From positions 1,612,001 to 1,676,000 of the forward strand of contig NZ_CP118953.1 of the NCBI RefSeq assembly GCF_029024625.1: a stretch of DNA of 64,000 nt, given 5' to 3'. The notes under the pieces are model-generated. The model made no database searches. It saw only the letters and a list, made by a program, of their open reading frames with translations, and was not told the DNA's origin. Shown here piece by piece: positions 49,007-61,384 of this stretch (position 1 is its first letter; each line of letters starts with the position of its first letter). Origin of the DNA: Staphylococcus chromogenes. Lineage in GTDB: Bacteria > Bacillota > Bacilli > Staphylococcales > Staphylococcaceae. A program made the translations under genes and the position numbers.

Positions 49007-50485
49007 TTAATGTTTAAAATGACGGACTCCTGTCATAACCATAGCAATTCCATGACGATTGGCCATGTCAATCGATGCTTGGTCTTTAATAGATCCCCCT
49101 GGTTGAATGATAGCCTTTATTCCCGCTTTTGCTGCCAATTCAACAGTGTCATCCATCGGGAAAAAGCCGTCTGAAGCTAAAACGACATTCTCATTCATTT
49201 CAATCGCATGACGTATCGCTATTTCTGCTGCTCCGACACGATTCATTTGCCCTGCGCCAACGCCGACGGTTTGGTGATCATTTGCAAGTACAATCGCATT
49301 ACTTTTCACTGCTTTAGCGACTTCCCATCCTAGCAATAGTGCTTCCCATTGTTTTGAAGTTGGCGCCTGCTCAGTGACGATGGTCATTTCTGATTGAGGC
49401 GTGATTTGATTATCTTTGTCTTGTACTAAATATCCACCAGAAACTGATACAAATTCTTGTTCATCTTGTGTCGCATCTGTTTGAATTTCCAATAAGCGAA
49501 TATTTTTCTTTTGCGAAAGAATCTCCAGTGCTTCTTTATCAAATGACGGTGCAATAACAACTTCTAAAAAGATTTGATGCAATTGTTCTGCTAAAGATTT
49601 TGTGACTGGACGATTGAGTGCAACAATTCCTCCGAAAATAGAAGTGCTATCCGCTTGGAACGCATGTTCAAATGCACTCTCGATATTTTGACCTATTCCA
49701 ACACCACATGGATTCATATGCTTTACTGCAACAGCAGCTGGCGTTTCAAACCGTTTCACAAGTGTGAGTGCTGCATCTGCATCTTTAATGTTGTTATAGC
49801 TTAGAGGTTTTCCATGATGTTGAATCGCCCCAGCTAATGTACTCGGATGATTAGAAGTACGCACAAAATATGCACTTTGTTGTGGATTTTCACCGTAGCG
49901 TAATTGCTCTTTATTTTGGCTAAAATGATTCACAATCGCCTTATCATAATCTGCCGTATGTTTAAATACTTTGAGCATCAGTGATTTACGAAACGCCTCG
50001 TCTAATGTATCTGTTTTCAGACGACGAAGGACTTCCTCATAGTCTTCACTATGAACCACGGTTGTCACATGTTTAAAGTTTTTCGCAGCAGCTCTTAACA
50101 TTGTAGGGCCCCCAATGTCGATATTTTCTATCGCATCAGCTTCAGTCACATCCGGGTTTTCTACTGTTTTTTGAAAAGGATATAAATTCACAACCACCAT
50201 ATCAATTAATTCGATATCTTGAGCTTTTAATTGCGCTAAATGTTCTTCTTTATCACGATCAGCTAAAATGCCTCCATGAACTGCAGGATGCAGTGTTTTG
50301 ACACGCCCATCCATGATTTCATCAAAATGTGTTAAATCTGAAACGGAAGCCACAGGTATTCCTGCAGATTCTATCGCACGTAATGTTCCCCCCGTCGAAA
50401 ATAATGCAAATCCTTGGGCAACAAGACCTTCCGCAAAATCTTCAATTCCTGTTTTATCTGACACACTTAAAATTGCTTTTTTCAT
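49007..50485 (-). CDS. purH: bifunctional AICAR transformylase/IMP cyclohydrolase
   Basis: A 492-residue bifunctional enzyme for the last two purine steps. N-terminal cyclohydrolase domain (about 1-190: [34 protein letters not shown]). C-terminal transformylase with [12 protein letters not shown] and [21 protein letters not shown]. It uses 10-formyl-THF, which the folD product helps supply. AGGAG precedes the ATG. Confidence 0.97.
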   Translation of the reverse strand: MKKAILSVSDKTGIEDFAEGLVAQGFALFSTGGTLRAIESAGIPVASVSDLTHFDEIMDGRVKTLHPAVHGGILADRDKEEHLAQLKAQDIELIDMVVVNLYPFQKTVENPDVTEADAIENIDIGGPTMLRAAAKNFKHVTTVVHSEDYEEVLRRLKTDTLDEAFRKSLMLKVFKHTADYDKAIVNHFSQNKEQLRYGENPQQSAYFVRTSNHPSTLAGAIQHHGKPLSYNNIKDADAALTLVKRFETPAAVAVKHMNPCGVGIGQNIESAFEHAFQADSTSIFGGIVALNRPVTKSLAEQLHQIFLEVVIAPSFDKEALEILSQKKNIRLLEIQTDATQDEQEFVSVSGGYLVQDKDNQITPQSEMTIVTEQAPTSKQWEALLLGWEVAKAVKSNAIVLANDHQTVGVGAGQMNRVGAAEIAIRHAIEMNENVVLASDGFFPMDDTVELAAKAGIKAIIQPGGSIKDQASIDMANRHGIAMVMTGVRHFKH

Positions 50486-50497
50486 TTAGAAATCTCC

Positions 50498-51064
50498 TTA
50501 TCGAATAATCTTTTGAATGACTTCTGGATATAATTCATATTCTAAAGTTTTAATACGTTGTTCAAGGTCTGAAATTTGATCGTTTGGATAAATCGGACAT
50601 TCCCGCTGAGCGATGATTTCCCCTGTGTCCATACCTGCATCTACATAATGTACCGTTGTCCCTGTTGTCTGTTCCCTGTTGTTTAACGCCTGTTCTATCG
50701 CATGCTTTCCTTTATATTTAGGTAGCAGTGAAGGATGAATATTTAAAATATGGCCTTCATAAGCATTTAATAACGTTTCTCCTATTAACCGCATATAACC
50801 CGCTAAAACAATCCATTTCACCCCATTTTGTTTCAGCGTTTGATAAATGACTGATTCATACTCTTTTTTGGAAGTATAAGTTTTAGGGTCATAGGCATAA
50901 ACTTTCACATTGTGTTTGTGCGCGCGTTCCACACAGGCCGCTTGAGGTTGATCTGTAAAAAGGCCGATAACTTCTACATGACTAAGGAGACCTGTGCTGA
51001 TTTTTTGCATAATATTATCGAAATTAGTGCCTGAGCCAGAAGCAAAAATGGCAATTTTAACCAA
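50498..51064 (-). CDS. purN: phosphoribosylglycinamide formyltransferase
   Basis: A 188-residue enzyme formylating GAR with 10-formyl-THF. Signature: NIHPSLLPKYKGKHAIEQAL with the catalytic Asn-His pair, and VDAGMDTGEIIAQRE (Asp). Translation starts at TTG 51064, just after the purM stop, with GGGGGTG in the last codons of purM. Confidence 0.95.
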   Translation of the reverse strand: MVKIAIFASGSGTNFDNIMQKISTGLLSHVEVIGLFTDQPQAACVERAHKHNVKVYAYDPKTYTSKKEYESVIYQTLKQNGVKWIVLAGYMRLIGETLLNAYEGHILNIHPSLLPKYKGKHAIEQALNNREQTTGTTVHYVDAGMDTGEIIAQRECPIYPNDQISDLEQRIKTLEYELYPEVIQKIIR

Positions 51065-51066
51065 AT

Positions 51067-52095
51067 TTACACCCCCATCAGTTGAATCGGTTCTGACGTT
51101 TCATCAATGTACCCGATAGTATAGGCCTCGCATTTTGATTGTTTTAAAATCTCGTGAACCTTTGTCTCGTCTTCACTAGAAACAACCATCGTATAACCAA
51201 TGCCCATATTAAAAATGTGGTACATCTCATTTGTAGTGATATTGCCTTGCTGTGCTAACCATTCAAAAATACGCGGTGTTGGAAATGAAGCGGTATTAAT
51301 GACTGCTGTTTTACCCTCAGGAAGCGCACGTGGTATATTTTCGTAAAATCCGCCTCCTGTAATATGCGTCATGGCTTTAATGTTTACTTGTTTTTTTACT
51401 TCTAAAACAGGTTGCACATATAATGCTGTCGGTTTTAAAAAGACATCTAAGTAGGATTCCCCTTCAGCAAAAGTATCATCTATATTAATATTTGATTCTG
51501 CAATCAGTTTGCGCACTAAACTATAACCATTAGAATGAATCCCTTTTGATGCTAAGCCAATCATGACATCCCCTTTTTTGACTTGACTGCCATCAATATA
51601 TTCATCCTTTTCAACGGCACCTACAGCAAAACCAGCAACATCATATTCACCCTCATGATACATTTCTCCCATTTCTGCTGTTTCGCCGCCAATCAAAGCC
51701 ATGCCTGTTTCTTCACAACCATCACTGATGCCTTTAACGATTTGTTCGATGACCTCAGGGATGACTTTGTACGTCGCAATATAGTCTAGAAAATATAAAG
51801 GTTCTGCCCCTGTCGTTAATATATCATTGGCACACATCGCTACAGCGTCAATGCCAATCGTGTCATGACGTTGATAATCAATCGCTAATTTTAATTTGGT
51901 ACCAACTCCGTCTGTTCCTGAAACCAACACAGGCGCTTTCATGTTCAATTGAGATAAATCGAAGGTCGCTCCAAATCCTCCTAAACCTCCGAGAACTTCC
52001 TTGCGCATTGTACGTTCAACATGACTCGACATACGCTTCACTGCTTGATAACCCGCTTCAATATCTACACCTGCTTGTTTATACGATTCAGCCAT
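51067..52095 (-). CDS. purM: phosphoribosylformylglycinamidine cyclo-ligase (AIR synthetase)
   Basis: A 342-residue ATP-dependent enzyme. Motifs [13 protein letters not shown] (ATP site), [25 protein letters not shown] and [11 protein letters not shown] are intact. AGGAGTG precedes the ATG. It is four bases downstream of purF. Confidence 0.96.
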   Translation of the reverse strand: MAESYKQAGVDIEAGYQAVKRMSSHVERTMRKEVLGGLGGFGATFDLSQLNMKAPVLVSGTDGVGTKLKLAIDYQRHDTIGIDAVAMCANDILTTGAEPLYFLDYIATYKVIPEVIEQIVKGISDGCEETGMALIGGETAEMGEMYHEGEYDVAGFAVGAVEKDEYIDGSQVKKGDVMIGLASKGIHSNGYSLVRKLIAESNINIDDTFAEGESYLDVFLKPTALYVQPVLEVKKQVNIKAMTHITGGGFYENIPRALPEGKTAVINTASFPTPRIFEWLAQQGNITTNEMYHIFNMGIGYTMVVSSEDETKVHEILKQSKCEAYTIGYIDETSEPIQLMGV

Positions 52096-52099
52096 TTCT

Positions 52100-53521
52100 T
52101 TACACTCCTCTACGCTTTAATTCTTTAGCTACGGGTAGTTCGTGGTCCACGATTTCAATAGGATAATTGCCTGTAAAGCATGCATTGCACTCACCCTTTG
52201 AACCATATTGTTTAAAGACATAGTGCATGCCTTCCACAGATAGATACGTGAGTGAATCTGCCCCAATCATATCTCGAATTTCATCGAGCTCATATTGTGC
52301 TGCCATCAACTCAGCATGTGTAGAAACATCAATGCCGTAGTAACATGGATTTTTAAGCGGGGGCGACGAAATGCCCATATGCACTTCTTTTGCTCCTGCA
52401 GATTTTAATGTTTTGACAATATGTTTACTCGTAGTTCCACGCACAATTGAATCATCAATCACGACCACACGTTTACCTTCAATCACATCGCGTATCGGGG
52501 CGTGCTTCATTCGTACTTGACGCTCTCGCACCGCTTGATCCGGTGTAATAAATGTGCGTCCAATATAGCGATTTTTTAATAAACCTTGCTCATTCGGTAC
52601 GCCTGATGCTTCTGAAAACCCTTTTGCTGCTTGTAATGAAGAATCCGGAACACCGATAACGATGTCCGCTTGGATGTTCATCTCTTTCGCCAACTGTCTC
52701 CCGAGTGCTTTTCTCACTTGATAAATAGAGTGTTTACGAAACTCAGAGTCGGGTCTTGCAAAGTAAACATATTCCATAGAACACATCCGATGGTCAATAT
52801 CAGATGTATAATGATCGTAGTCAACGTCGTCTTCATTTGAAAACGTAATAAGTTCTCCTGGCTCAATATCTCGAATATACTCCGCACCGATAGCTGTGAA
52901 GGCGCATGTTTCGCTCGCCACACAATATGCGCCATCAACTTTACCTAACATTAAAGGGCGCACACCGCGATGATCACGTGTCGCGGTTAATTGTTGTTCA
53001 TTTAAAATGACACAGCTAAAGGCTCCCTTCATTTGATTTAAAGCCGCCTTTTGATTAGTTTTAATATGTTTTGAGTTCCCTTTTATGAGTAAATGCGCAA
53101 GGACTTCTGAATCACTCGTCGTTTGAAAAATCCCCCCTGTGGATTCAATCGCTCGTCGAAGTTGAAGGGCATTTGTTAAATTCCCATTATGAGCTAGTCC
53201 AAGATCGCCTTTCGAGTGTTTAAATAAAAACGGTTGCACGTTTGAAACTTCACTCGCACCCGTCGTAGCATAACGGACATGGCCAATCGCATGCGGATAG
53301 CCTTCTAAAGATTGCAACTGAGCATCAGAAATGGCTTCCGTTAATAAACCCATTCCTCTCGCTCCAAAAAGCTGTTCTCCATTAGAACACACAATTCCAG
53401 CACCTTCTTGACCTCGATGTTGTAAACTGTGTAATGCAAGATACGTTAAGTGTGCTGCATGAGGATGATTCCATATTCCAAAAATACCGCATTCTTCATT
53501 TAATCCGCGGATGTCATACAT
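52100..53521 (-). CDS. purF: amidophosphoribosyltransferase
   Basis: A 473-residue enzyme for the first committed purine step. It begins with a short propeptide [10 protein letters not shown] before the catalytic Cys11, which becomes the N-terminal nucleophile of the glutaminase domain after processing, as in Bacillus. The PRPP-binding block is [15 protein letters not shown]. Cysteines in the C-terminal region (GECNACFTG) fit the 4Fe-4S cluster of this family. The start overlaps the end of purL by 22 bases. Confidence 0.96.
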   Translation of the reverse strand: MYDIRGLNEECGIFGIWNHPHAAHLTYLALHSLQHRGQEGAGIVCSNGEQLFGARGMGLLTEAISDAQLQSLEGYPHAIGHVRYATTGASEVSNVQPFLFKHSKGDLGLAHNGNLTNALQLRRAIESTGGIFQTTSDSEVLAHLLIKGNSKHIKTNQKAALNQMKGAFSCVILNEQQLTATRDHRGVRPLMLGKVDGAYCVASETCAFTAIGAEYIRDIEPGELITFSNEDDVDYDHYTSDIDHRMCSMEYVYFARPDSEFRKHSIYQVRKALGRQLAKEMNIQADIVIGVPDSSLQAAKGFSEASGVPNEQGLLKNRYIGRTFITPDQAVRERQVRMKHAPIRDVIEGKRVVVIDDSIVRGTTSKHIVKTLKSAGAKEVHMGISSPPLKNPCYYGIDVSTHAELMAAQYELDEIRDMIGADSLTYLSVEGMHYVFKQYGSKGECNACFTGNYPIEIVDHELPVAKELKRRGV

Positions 53522-55689
53522 GCCTCAATTGCTCCTTCCCATTCACGCTTGATTTCAGATTTTTGACGTTCAATCACTGCATCTGAACTTTGAACTTTAA
53601 AGACATCCTTATCAACAAATGTCCCTATTTTAATCGCGTCTTTCATGTTGAATGTTTGTCCTTCTTTGACACTCACAATATAACGTCCTGGCGTCTCGCT
53701 AAAGAACATTGCTTTTTCAAATGGTAAAGTAGCGTCAATTCCTAGATCATAGTACGCACTCATTCGAGCTAAAGTAATTAATGCACCGCCTTTACCTACT
53801 GTTTGAACATGTGATAGTTGTCCATTTCGAATGGCTTCACGGATTGCCTCTCCGCGATGCACTTCTTGTATTAAATCAATATGTTCTGATTCATGATTCA
53901 CTTGTTGATATAATAATTTTTCAATTTGGCTTCCCCCAAAGTGCGCCACTGTGTCGCCTACGATATAAAGTGTGTCTCCCGCTTGAGGGTGGAAGTTTTT
54001 AAGGTAATCAATATCTTCAATAAGTCCTACCATGCCTACAACAGGTGTTGGAAAAATCGATGACGTCCGTGTTTCGTTATACAAAGAAACATTTCCGGAA
54101 ACCACAGGTGTTTTTAACACTTCACAAGCTTCAGCCATACCTCGTGTTGAATCAATCAATTGTTGATAAATTTCTTTTTTCTCTGGTGAACCGTAATTTA
54201 AGCAATCTGTCATAGCTAAAGGTTTCGCACCCACTGCAATTAAGTTACGATAAGCTTCAGCCACTACCATTTTTCCGCCTTCATAGGGATGATTAAATAC
54301 GTAACGTGCTTCACCATCAATTGTTGAAGCGACGGCTTTGTTTGTGCCTTCAACACGAACGACAGAGGCTTGCAATCCTGGCTTCACAATAGTGTTCGCA
54401 CCCACTTGTTGATCGTATTGAGAATATAAATAACGCTTAGACGCAATGGTTGGGTGTACTAATAACTTATTAAATACTTCATCTTCATCAATTTTTGAAT
54501 AATCACGTGTTTCAGGTGTATAGTTTGGTTTTTCACCTTCTAAAATGTAAACAGGTGCTTCATCAGCGAGTGGCTCAACTGGGATATCTGCAAAAACTTC
54601 CCCGTCATAAGTCAATACGAATCGATTCGTTTGAGTGACTTGACCAATGACTGCACTATCGAGCTCATAATGCTCAAATAAATCTAAAAATTTTTGTTCC
54701 GTCCCTTTTTCTACGACTAATAACATACGTTCTTGTGTTTCTGAAAGCATCATTTCATAAGGTGAAATCCCTTGTTCTCTTACTGGAACTTTTTCTAATT
54801 CTAAATGAATACCGCTACCGCCTTTAGCTGCCATTTCAGAGGAGGAAGAAGTTAAACCTGCTGCGCCCATATCCTGAATACCGACAAGCTCTTTATATTG
54901 AATAGCCTCTAAAGTCGCTTCCATTAATTTCTTACCTACAAATGGATCACCGATTTGAACAGATGGGCGCTTACTTTCACTTTCTTCTGTCAACTCTTCT
55001 GACGCAAACGTCGCCCCATGTATCCCATCGCGACCTGTTTTTAAACCGACATAAATCACAGAATTGCCTTCTCCTTTGGCTGTCCCTTTTTGAATCATGT
55101 CATGGTCTATTACACCGACACACATCGCATTGACAAGAGGGTTGCCATCATAACGTTCATCAAACTCTATTTCACCTGCTGTCGTAGGGATACCGATACA
55201 ATTTCCGTATCCACCAATACCCGCAACAACACCACGACATAGGCGACGATTCGTTTTTTCAGTGAGTTCACCAAAACGTAAACTATTTAAAAGGTTGATG
55301 GGACGTGCACCTATTGAAACAATGTCACGAATTATTCCTCCAACTCCTGTAGCAGCACCTTGGTAGGGTTCAATGGCTGAAGGATGGTTGTGGGACTCAA
55401 CTTTAAATACGACTGCTTGGTCATCTCCAATATCAACGACACCTGCACCTTCACCAGGCCCCATTAAGACATGTTCACCAGTAGTTGGGAATTGTTTTAA
55501 GAAGGGTTTGGAGTGTTTATACGAGCAATGCTCACTCCACATTACCGAAAAAATACCGATTTCAGTAAAGTTAGGATCACGTTGTAGTATGCTTCGAACT
55601 TTTTCATATTCCGCTTCACTTAACCCCATATCTTTGTATAACTTTTCGCTTTTTACCTCTTCAGCCGTAGGTTCTAAAAATTTAGACAT
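53500..55689 (-). CDS. purL: phosphoribosylformylglycinamidine synthase subunit PurL
   Basis: A 729-residue small-type PurL, which works with separate PurQ and PurS in Gram-positives. Motifs include [51 protein letters not shown] and [22 protein letters not shown] precedes the ATG inside the last codons of purQ. Confidence 0.97.
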   Translation of the reverse strand: MSKFLEPTAEEVKSEKLYKDMGLSEAEYEKVRSILQRDPNFTEIGIFSVMWSEHCSYKHSKPFLKQFPTTGEHVLMGPGEGAGVVDIGDDQAVVFKVESHNHPSAIEPYQGAATGVGGIIRDIVSIGARPINLLNSLRFGELTEKTNRRLCRGVVAGIGGYGNCIGIPTTAGEIEFDERYDGNPLVNAMCVGVIDHDMIQKGTAKGEGNSVIYVGLKTGRDGIHGATFASEELTEESESKRPSVQIGDPFVGKKLMEATLEAIQYKELVGIQDMGAAGLTSSSSEMAAKGGSGIHLELEKVPVREQGISPYEMMLSETQERMLLVVEKGTEQKFLDLFEHYELDSAVIGQVTQTNRFVLTYDGEVFADIPVEPLADEAPVYILEGEKPNYTPETRDYSKIDEDEVFNKLLVHPTIASKRYLYSQYDQQVGANTIVKPGLQASVVRVEGTNKAVASTIDGEARYVFNHPYEGGKMVVAEAYRNLIAVGAKPLAMTDCLNYGSPEKKEIYQQLIDSTRGMAEACEVLKTPVVSGNVSLYNETRTSSIFPTPVVGMVGLIEDIDYLKNFHPQAGDTLYIVGDTVAHFGGSQIEKLLYQQVNHESEHIDLIQEVHRGEAIREAIRNGQLSHVQTVGKGGALITLARMSAYYDLGIDATLPFEKAMFFSETPGRYIVSVKEGQTFNMKDAIKIGTFVDKDVFKVQSSDAVIERQKSEIKREWEGAIEACMTSAD

Positions 55690-56353
55690 GTTGTTCCCTC
55701 CAACTTTCTACCATTGATTCAAATAATTTCACACCACTATCTGTTCCTAAAATAGTTTCCAGTGCACGTTCAGGGTGAGGCATCATCCCACAGACGTTAC
55801 CTTCTTTTGAAACAATACCTGCAATATCTTGATAAGAGCCATTCGGATTCTCTTTGTATTTCAGAATAATTTGATTATTCTGAATTAAATCGTGATACAT
55901 CTCTTCAGTACAATAGTAATGTCCTTCACCGTGCGCAACAGGATAAATAACTTCTTCCCCTACTTCATAGCGTTGTGTAAAAGGGGTGTCTGCATTTGTA
56001 ATCGTTAAGCGTTCGTTTCGACTAACAAATAAATGACTATCATTATGTAATAATGCGCCTGGTAATAAGCCGATTTCAGTTAAAATTTGAAAACCATTAC
56101 ATACCCCAAGTACAGGTTTACCTTCTTTAGCCAAACGTTTCACTTCATGAATAATAGGGGCTACACTCGCCACAGCGCCTGAGCGTAAATAGTCTCCAAA
56201 TGAAAAACCACCCGGAATTAATACACCGTCAAAACCTTCTAATGATGTTTCACGATAATCGACATATTGGGCTTCTACCCCTGATTTTAAAGCAGCGTTA
56301 TACATGTCTCGGTCACAATTTGATCCAGGAAATTTGAGTACCGCAAACTTCAT
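55682..56353 (-). CDS. purQ: phosphoribosylformylglycinamidine synthase subunit PurQ (glutaminase)
   Basis: A 223-residue class I glutamine amidotransferase supplying ammonia to PurL. Nucleophile Cys in [10 protein letters not shown], and His-Glu in MMPHPERA. N-terminal [17 protein letters not shown] is typical. Its start overlaps the purS stop (TAATG), and its end overlaps purL by eight bases. Confidence 0.96.
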   Translation of the reverse strand: MKFAVLKFPGSNCDRDMYNAALKSGVEAQYVDYRETSLEGFDGVLIPGGFSFGDYLRSGAVASVAPIIHEVKRLAKEGKPVLGVCNGFQILTEIGLLPGALLHNDSHLFVSRNERLTITNADTPFTQRYEVGEEVIYPVAHGEGHYYCTEEMYHDLIQNNQIILKYKENPNGSYQDIAGIVSKEGNVCGMMPHPERALETILGTDSGVKLFESMVESWREQHV

Positions 56354-56622
56354 TAGACATTCTCCTTTTCTGAAGGTTCCTCTAAAATGGTATAACTATA
56401 TTCTTCTATTACGGTGTTCGCAAATAATTTTTCACTTAATGTCGTCACTACATTATGGACAGCTTCATCTGTTGCTTCATCCACTGTTAAATAGAGAACT
56501 TTTCCGACACGAATATCGTCTACTTGTGTATAACCTAAATCATGTACCGCACGTGTTAATGCTTGGCCTTGCGTATCTAAAACTTGGGGTTGCAATGTAA
56601 TGTGTAATTCAATTTTTTTCAT
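56353..56622 (-). CDS. purS: phosphoribosylformylglycinamidine synthase subunit PurS
   Basis: An 89-residue small subunit that links PurL and Pur[32 protein letters not shown] matches the family (quoted in parts). GGAGG lies in the last codons of purC, one base from the purC stop. Confidence 0.94.
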   Translation of the reverse strand: MKKIELHITLQPQVLDTQGQALTRAVHDLGYTQVDDIRVGKVLYLTVDEATDEAVHNVVTTLSEKLFANTVIEEYSYTILEEPSEKENV

Positions 56623-56623
56623 T

Positions 56624-57331
56624 TTAAAGAGCCTCCAGTTTATTTAAGAATGATTCATATGTTTTGATTAAAGAGCCTGTCTCATTGCGGTAAACATCTT
56701 TATCAAAGTTTTCACCTGTGGTTTTATCCCAAATTCGACATGTGTCTGGTGAAATTTCATCTGCTAGCAGTAGGTTTCCTTCTGAATCTTTACCAAATTC
56801 AATTTTGAAGTCTACCAAATCTAGATTGAGTGCACTCATAAGCTGTATTAAAGCTTGATTGACTTGAAGGGCTTGCGCTTTTAGACTTTGTATTTCATCA
56901 TCATTAGCAATATGCAAGAGCTTAATGTGATCTTCGGTAATTAATGGGTCATTCAGTTCGTCTTTTTTATAGAAGAATTCAACTAATGGTGTATCAAATG
57001 GATGACCATTTTCAAAGCCCAATCGTTTTGTAATGGAGCCTGATGCTATGTTTCTTACGACGACTTCTAATGGGATAATTTTAACCGCTTTTACAAGTTG
57101 CTCTGTTTCTGAAATACGTTGAATAAAATGGCTTTTCACACCTTGTTTAGCAATGAACTCAAAAATTTCAGAAGTGATTCTATTATTTAAACGTCCTTTT
57201 CCTGTCATTTGGTCCTTTTTAGCACCGTTTCCAGCTGTAACTTCATCTTTATACTCAATACGGAGAACTCCAGGTTCTTCAGTTTCAAACACTCGTTTCG
57301 CTTTTCCTTCATAAACTAACGCATTACTCAT
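56624..57331 (-). CDS. purC: SAICAR synthase
   Basis: A 235-residue ligase attaching aspartate to CAIR with ATP. Signature blocks are [22 protein letters not shown] and [14 protein letters not shown]. The ATG overlaps the purK stop (ATGA). Confidence 0.96.
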   Translation of the reverse strand: MSNALVYEGKAKRVFETEEPGVLRIEYKDEVTAGNGAKKDQMTGKGRLNNRITSEIFEFIAKQGVKSHFIQRISETEQLVKAVKIIPLEVVVRNIASGSITKRLGFENGHPFDTPLVEFFYKKDELNDPLITEDHIKLLHIANDDEIQSLKAQALQVNQALIQLMSALNLDLVDFKIEFGKDSEGNLLLADEISPDTCRIWDKTTGENFDKDVYRNETGSLIKTYESFLNKLEAL

Positions 57332-58455
57332 GATTTTCTCCCTTCAAAATATGTCATTAGTGTTTTTTCTACGTTTTGAATATCATCTGTAAGCTGTGTT
57401 AAGTGCCCCATTTTACGTAAAGGCTTGCGTGAAGTTTTGCCATAAATGTGCACATGCCACTCTGGATGTGCGTCAAACTCAACTTCCAGTAAATCTAAAT
57501 CTTTACCAAGCAAATTCATCATTACGGCAGGTTTTAGAAGTTCAATAGTCTCCGGTAGTTTTTGACCCGTGACAGCCATAATATGTGTATCAAATTGTGA
57601 ATAATCACAAGCCTCAATCGAATAATGACCGGAGTTGTGAGGTCTTGGTGCAATTTCATTCACATACAGTTCGTCATTTTCATCTATAAAAAATTCAACG
57701 GTAAATGTTCCAATAAAGTGAACGGCTTGCGTAATTTTAAGGACTTCTTCACGTGCAAGTTTTTCGTGATTGTCGCGAGCGGGGACGATGGTTTTAAATA
57801 AAATTTGCTCACGATGTTCGTTTTCTTGCAACGGGAAAAAGACGATTTGTTGATGAGCACCTTTTGTCACAGTGACAGACACTTCACGTTTTAGAGTTAA
57901 ATATTTTTCAGCCACACATTCTTGATCTTTAATCAGTGCCAAAGCTTCATTTAAATTTTGCTCACTGTCAACGAGAATTTGGCCTTTGCCATCATAACCA
58001 CCGAAGCGCGTTTTTATAATGAACGGATAGCCTAATGTCTCTGTTGCTTGCTGTAATTCTTGAGGCGTCGTCACTTTGCAAAATGGCGCCACATGTGCCC
58101 CTGCTTTTTCAATCGTTTCTTTTTCAGTCAATCGATCTTGTAATAGTTGAATAGCTTCGTAACCTTGTGGCACGTTAAAACGTTCTGTCAATTTATGAAG
58201 TTGCGTTGCGTTAATGTTTTCAAATTCATAGGTAATGACATCAGATTGTTCTCCTAGACTCTGTAACGCTGCCTCATCATCGTAATCGGCATGAATAAAT
58301 TGATGTGCAACGAATTGCGCCGGACATTCCGCATCTGGGTCTAATATAATAATGCGATAGCCCATCTTTTGCGCCGATTGTGCCATCATTTTTCCGAGTT
58401 GACCCCCACCGATAATCCCTATCGTTGAACCAAATTTGAGTTTATTGTAAGTCAT
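57328..58455 (-). CDS. purK: 5-(carboxyamino)imidazole ribonucleotide synthase
   Basis: A 375-residue ATP-grasp enzyme making N5-[25 protein letters not shown] starts the N-terminal domain. GGYDGKGQ and [12 protein letters not shown] are ATP-grasp blocks. ATG 58455 follows GAGGG and overlaps purE by 14 bases; an upstream in-frame TTG at 58479 is rejected. Confidence 0.95.
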   Translation of the reverse strand: MTYNKLKFGSTIGIIGGGQLGKMMAQSAQKMGYRIIILDPDAECPAQFVAHQFIHADYDDEAALQSLGEQSDVITYEFENINATQLHKLTERFNVPQGYEAIQLLQDRLTEKETIEKAGAHVAPFCKVTTPQELQQATETLGYPFIIKTRFGGYDGKGQILVDSEQNLNEALALIKDQECVAEKYLTLKREVSVTVTKGAHQQIVFFPLQENEHREQILFKTIVPARDNHEKLAREEVLKITQAVHFIGTFTVEFFIDENDELYVNEIAPRPHNSGHYSIEACDYSQFDTHIMAVTGQKLPETIELLKPAVMMNLLGKDLDLLEVEFDAHPEWHVHIYGKTSRKPLRKMGHLTQLTDDIQNVEKTLMTYFEGRKS

Positions 58456-58924
58456 TTTGCATACCCTCAACTTTTTCAATTAATGTTTGTTCATATTCAT
58501 GGAGTCGTGTTTGAATCGCCTCATCTGTCGCTCCAACTATGCGTGCTGCTAAAATACCAGCATTTTTAGCTCCTGCTTTACCGATGGCTGTTGTTGCCAC
58601 AGGGATACCTCCAGGCATTTGAACGATAGAAAGTAAAGAATCCAATCCCTTCAATTGTTTCGATTCAATCGGAACACCAATGACAGGTAATGTCGTCATT
58701 GAAGCCACCATTCCTGGGAGATGAGCTGCACCACCCGCACCAGCAATGATAACCCGATAACCATTTTCATAAGCTTGTGTTGCAAAATCCACCATCATGT
58801 GAGGCGTACGATGTGCTGATACTACCTTCGCATCGTACGGAATTTTAAAATAAGCCAACATGTCACAAGCTTCTTTCATGACTTCCCAGTCAGATGAACT
58901 TCCCATTATGACCGCTATCTTCAA
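58442..58924 (-). CDS. purE: N5-CAIR mutase
   Basis: A 160-residue class I Pur[26 protein letters not shown] and [12 protein letters not shown] are the binding motifs. Translation begins at TTG 58924, with AAAGGGTG six bases upstream; the open frame extends to 58993 but without a site. It is first in the operon. A promoter (TTGAAA, 17 bases, TATGCT) and a PurBox lie upstream. Confidence 0.94.
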   Translation of the reverse strand: MKIAVIMGSSSDWEVMKEACDMLAYFKIPYDAKVVSAHRTPHMMVDFATQAYENGYRVIIAGAGGAAHLPGMVASMTTLPVIGVPIESKQLKGLDSLLSIVQMPGGIPVATTAIGKAGAKNAGILAARIVGATDEAIQTRLHEYEQTLIEKVEGMQNDLQ

Positions 58925-58983
58925 TTTGAACACCCTTTCAATCATTTGAAATCCCATGTCAATTAGTTGTATATTACAGATAT

Positions 58984-59029
58984 AGCATAACAATCAAAAA
59001 TGCTTTTTTCAATGCTAAAGTCGAACTTT
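58984..59029 (-). promoter_or_regulatory. purine operon promoter with PurBox
   Basis: On the reverse strand TTGAAA (59012-59007), 17 bases, TATGCT (58989-58984). Just upstream lies AAAGTCGAACTTT (59017-59029), matching the PurR box AWWWCCGAACWWT at 11 of 13 positions. A second candidate, TGATTCGAACAAT (59113-59101, reverse strand), matches 10 of 13 and lies near the folD start. Confidence 0.7.
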
Positions 59030-59135
59030 ATCGTAAATTTCTTTTTAATATTTCGTGTTTTGACATTAAAATCACGATAAATAAATGGAATGTACGTGAT
59101 ATTGTTCGAATCAATCAAAGGGAGGATTTTGTATT

Positions 59136-59993
59136 ATGAGTGCAAAAATTTTAGATGGTAAACAAATCGCAAAGGACTACCGTCAAGGATTACAAGATGA
59201 GGTAGAAGTTTTAAAACAAAAAGGGTACACACCAAAATTATCCGTAATTTTAGTCGGTAATGATGGCGCAAGTCAAAGTTATGTTCGTTCTAAGAAAAAA
59301 GCAGCAGAAAAAATCGGAATGATTTCAGAAGTTATCCACCTTGAAGAAGACACATCAGAAGAAGATGTTTTAAAAGAGTTAGAACGTTTAAACAATGATG
59401 AATCCGTAAGCGGTATTTTAGTTCAAGTGCCTCTACCTAAACAAGTAGATGAACAAAAAGTTTTAGATGCCATTGATCCAGATAAAGATGTAGATGGGTT
59501 CCATCCAATTAATATCGGACGCTTATATTTAGATCAAGCGAAACTTATTCCATGTACACCATTAGGCGTAATGGAGCTTTTAAAACATGCGGATATTGAC
59601 CTAGAAGGTAAAAATGCTGTCGTTATCGGCCGTAGCCACATTGTAGGACAACCTGTTTCTAAACTATTAATCCAACAAAATGCGACAGTCACTGTACTTC
59701 ATTCTCGTAGTCAAAACGTTCATGAACACCTTAAAAATGCAGATATTATTGTCAGTGCGGTAGGTCGCCCTGGTATGGTGAAAAAAGAAGATGTCAAAGA
59801 AGGTGCAGTGGTCATTGACGTCGGTAATACACCTGATGAAAACGGAAAATTAAAAGGGGACGTAGAATACGACGAAGTTTCAGAAGTAGCTGGAGCAATT
59901 ACACCTGTTCCAGGTGGCGTAGGTCCTATGACAATTACAATGGTATTAAATAATACATTAATCGCTGAAAAAATGCGTCGCGGTTTAGAATAA
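59136..59993 (+). CDS. folD: bifunctional methylenetetrahydrofolate dehydrogenase/cyclohydrolase
   Basis: A 285-residue enzyme interconverting methylene-, methenyl- and 10-formyl-THF with NADP. Motifs: [14 protein letters not shown] (catalytic Lys region), [38 protein letters not shown] and [13 protein letters not shown] precedes the ATG. It is divergent from the purine operon and supplies one-carbon units used by PurN and PurH. A TTGACA (59060-59065) is a possible -35. Confidence 0.96.
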   Translation: MSAKILDGKQIAKDYRQGLQDEVEVLKQKGYTPKLSVILVGNDGASQSYVRSKKKAAEKIGMISEVIHLEEDTSEEDVLKELERLNNDESVSGILVQVPLPKQVDEQKVLDAIDPDKDVDGFHPINIGRLYLDQAKLIPCTPLGVMELLKHADIDLEGKNAVVIGRSHIVGQPVSKLLIQQNATVTVLHSRSQNVHEHLKNADIIVSAVGRPGMVKKEDVKEGAVVIDVGNTPDENGKLKGDVEYDEVSEVAGAITPVPGGVGPMTITMVLNNTLIAEKMRRGLE

Positions 59994-60015
59994 AACTTGC
60001 GCTTTATCATCTTTG

Positions 60016-60044
60016 CAGAGAAGGGTTCACCTTCTCTGTTTTTT
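60016..60044 (+). terminator. terminator after folD
   Basis: CAGAGAAGG (60016-60024) and CCTTCTCTG (60030-60038) form a 9-bp stem with a 5-base loop, then TTTTTTG. Confidence 0.93.
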
Positions 60045-60055
60045 GTTTTTAAAAT

Positions 60056-60099
60056 CAAAAAAAGACTGTTTACCAAGTCTTATACTCAGCAAACAGTCT
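60056..60099 (-). terminator. terminator after hmp
   Basis: AGACTGTTT (60063-60071) and AAACAGTCT (60091-60099) pair with a 19-base loop. On the reverse strand TTTTTTTGATTTT follows. Confidence 0.85.
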
Positions 60100-60149
60100 G
60101 AAAGTGAAACACTATCCTTCACTTTTATTTTGTTTTAAGATTGTCAATG

Positions 60150-61295
60150 TTAAACTTCTACGCTTAAACGTGGGACAAATGTTTCATAGTAAATATTATC
60201 TTCGTTAAAGTTTAACGTTTTAAGTTCTTTAATCATTGATTGTAAAAACGGTGTTCCCCCACAAATGTAAACTTGTGTTTCATCAGTTAGGTACTTTTTA
60301 AGCTCTTCCGCCTCTAAATAACCTTCTTTATCGCGGAGATGGTAGTGTACATCTGTATTGTTACCTTGAGATTTAATTTTATCAATCTCCTCTTTGAACG
60401 CAACATCTGCTTCAGAAGCCGCTACATTAATAAATTGAGATTGCGGCGCTTCTTTAACAGCTTGACGATACATTGAAACAAGCGGAGTCACACCAACACC
60501 ACTACCTAAAAATAGTTGAGGTTTATCCGTGTTGTGTAATTGGAAACCACCTACTGGTGCAGATAAATTGATAGTGTCACCTTCGTTGAATTCATCATGT
60601 AAGGCTGTTGACACTTCACCTTCATGGCCATCGCCTGATTCGCGACGTACACCAAATGTAAGATAGTTTTTACCACCGTCAACAATTGAATAATGACGTT
60701 TTGCACGGTAAGGTAATTTTTCACTTTCAATATCTACAGTAATGTATTGACCTGGTGTAAATTGACTTAAGTCAAATTCATCAGATGTTACGGTAAACGC
60801 TTTGATATTATGAGTAATTTGTTCGATTTTTTCAATTTTAAATGGTTTAAAACTTTCCCAAGCCATGTGATCGTAAATGTCTTTTTCAATAGAAATAAAG
60901 GCATCGGCAATGTCTCCATACGCTTTTTCCCAAGTGGTAATAATTGGGTGATCCGCATCTAAACCAACCACTTCCTGAATGGCTGCTAATAAGTTTTCAC
61001 CAACGATAGGATAATGTTCTGGACGTACATCTAAAGCACAATGTTTATAACCAATTTCTTTAACGATCGGTAAAATAGGTGTCAAATCTTCAATATTAAC
61101 TGCTGCTGCTAAAACTGATTGTGCAAGCGCTGTGGATTGAAAACCTTTCTTTTGGTTAGTTTGGTTGAACATATTACGTAATTCAGGGTGTTGATTGAAC
61201 ATTCTGCCGTAAAACTTAGCTGTGATTTCTGTACCTTTTTCTTGAAGTACGGGTACAGTTTCTAAAATAATCCCTTTTTCTTCTTGTGTTAACAT
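60150..61295 (-). CDS. hmp: flavohaemoprotein, nitric oxide dioxygenase
   Basis: A 381-residue NO-detoxifying enzyme. The globin domain (1-140) has KHCALDVRPEHYPIVGENLL. It is followed by an FAD domain with RAKRHYSI and GRxxGDGHEGEVS-like blocks, and an NAD domain with FLGSGVGVTPLVSM and YICGGTPFLQSM. AGGAGTG precedes ATG 61295; the GTG at 61304 lies in the ribosome site. From memory, S. aureus carries hmp elsewhere, so its place here between folD and qoxA may be lineage-specific. A 18-base palindrome lies about 90 bases upstream. Confidence 0.94.
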   Translation of the reverse strand: MLTQEEKGIILETVPVLQEKGTEITAKFYGRMFNQHPELRNMFNQTNQKKGFQSTALAQSVLAAAVNIEDLTPILPIVKEIGYKHCALDVRPEHYPIVGENLLAAIQEVVGLDADHPIITTWEKAYGDIADAFISIEKDIYDHMAWESFKPFKIEKIEQITHNIKAFTVTSDEFDLSQFTPGQYITVDIESEKLPYRAKRHYSIVDGGKNYLTFGVRRESGDGHEGEVSTALHDEFNEGDTINLSAPVGGFQLHNTDKPQLFLGSGVGVTPLVSMYRQAVKEAPQSQFINVAASEADVAFKEEIDKIKSQGNNTDVHYHLRDKEGYLEAEELKKYLTDETQVYICGGTPFLQSMIKELKTLNFNEDNIYYETFVPRLSVEV

Positions 61296-61384
61296 TACAA
61301 TCACTCCTGTAAGAAAATTTTCATGATAATTATAACCACGCTTATACTATATTCCCTTTTTAAAGCTTTGAATACATTTAAGAC

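Noticed and set aside
61315..61329. CodY-box-like AATTTTCATGATAAT before hmp
   Set aside because: Four mismatches to the 15-base CodY consensus in AT-rich DNA.
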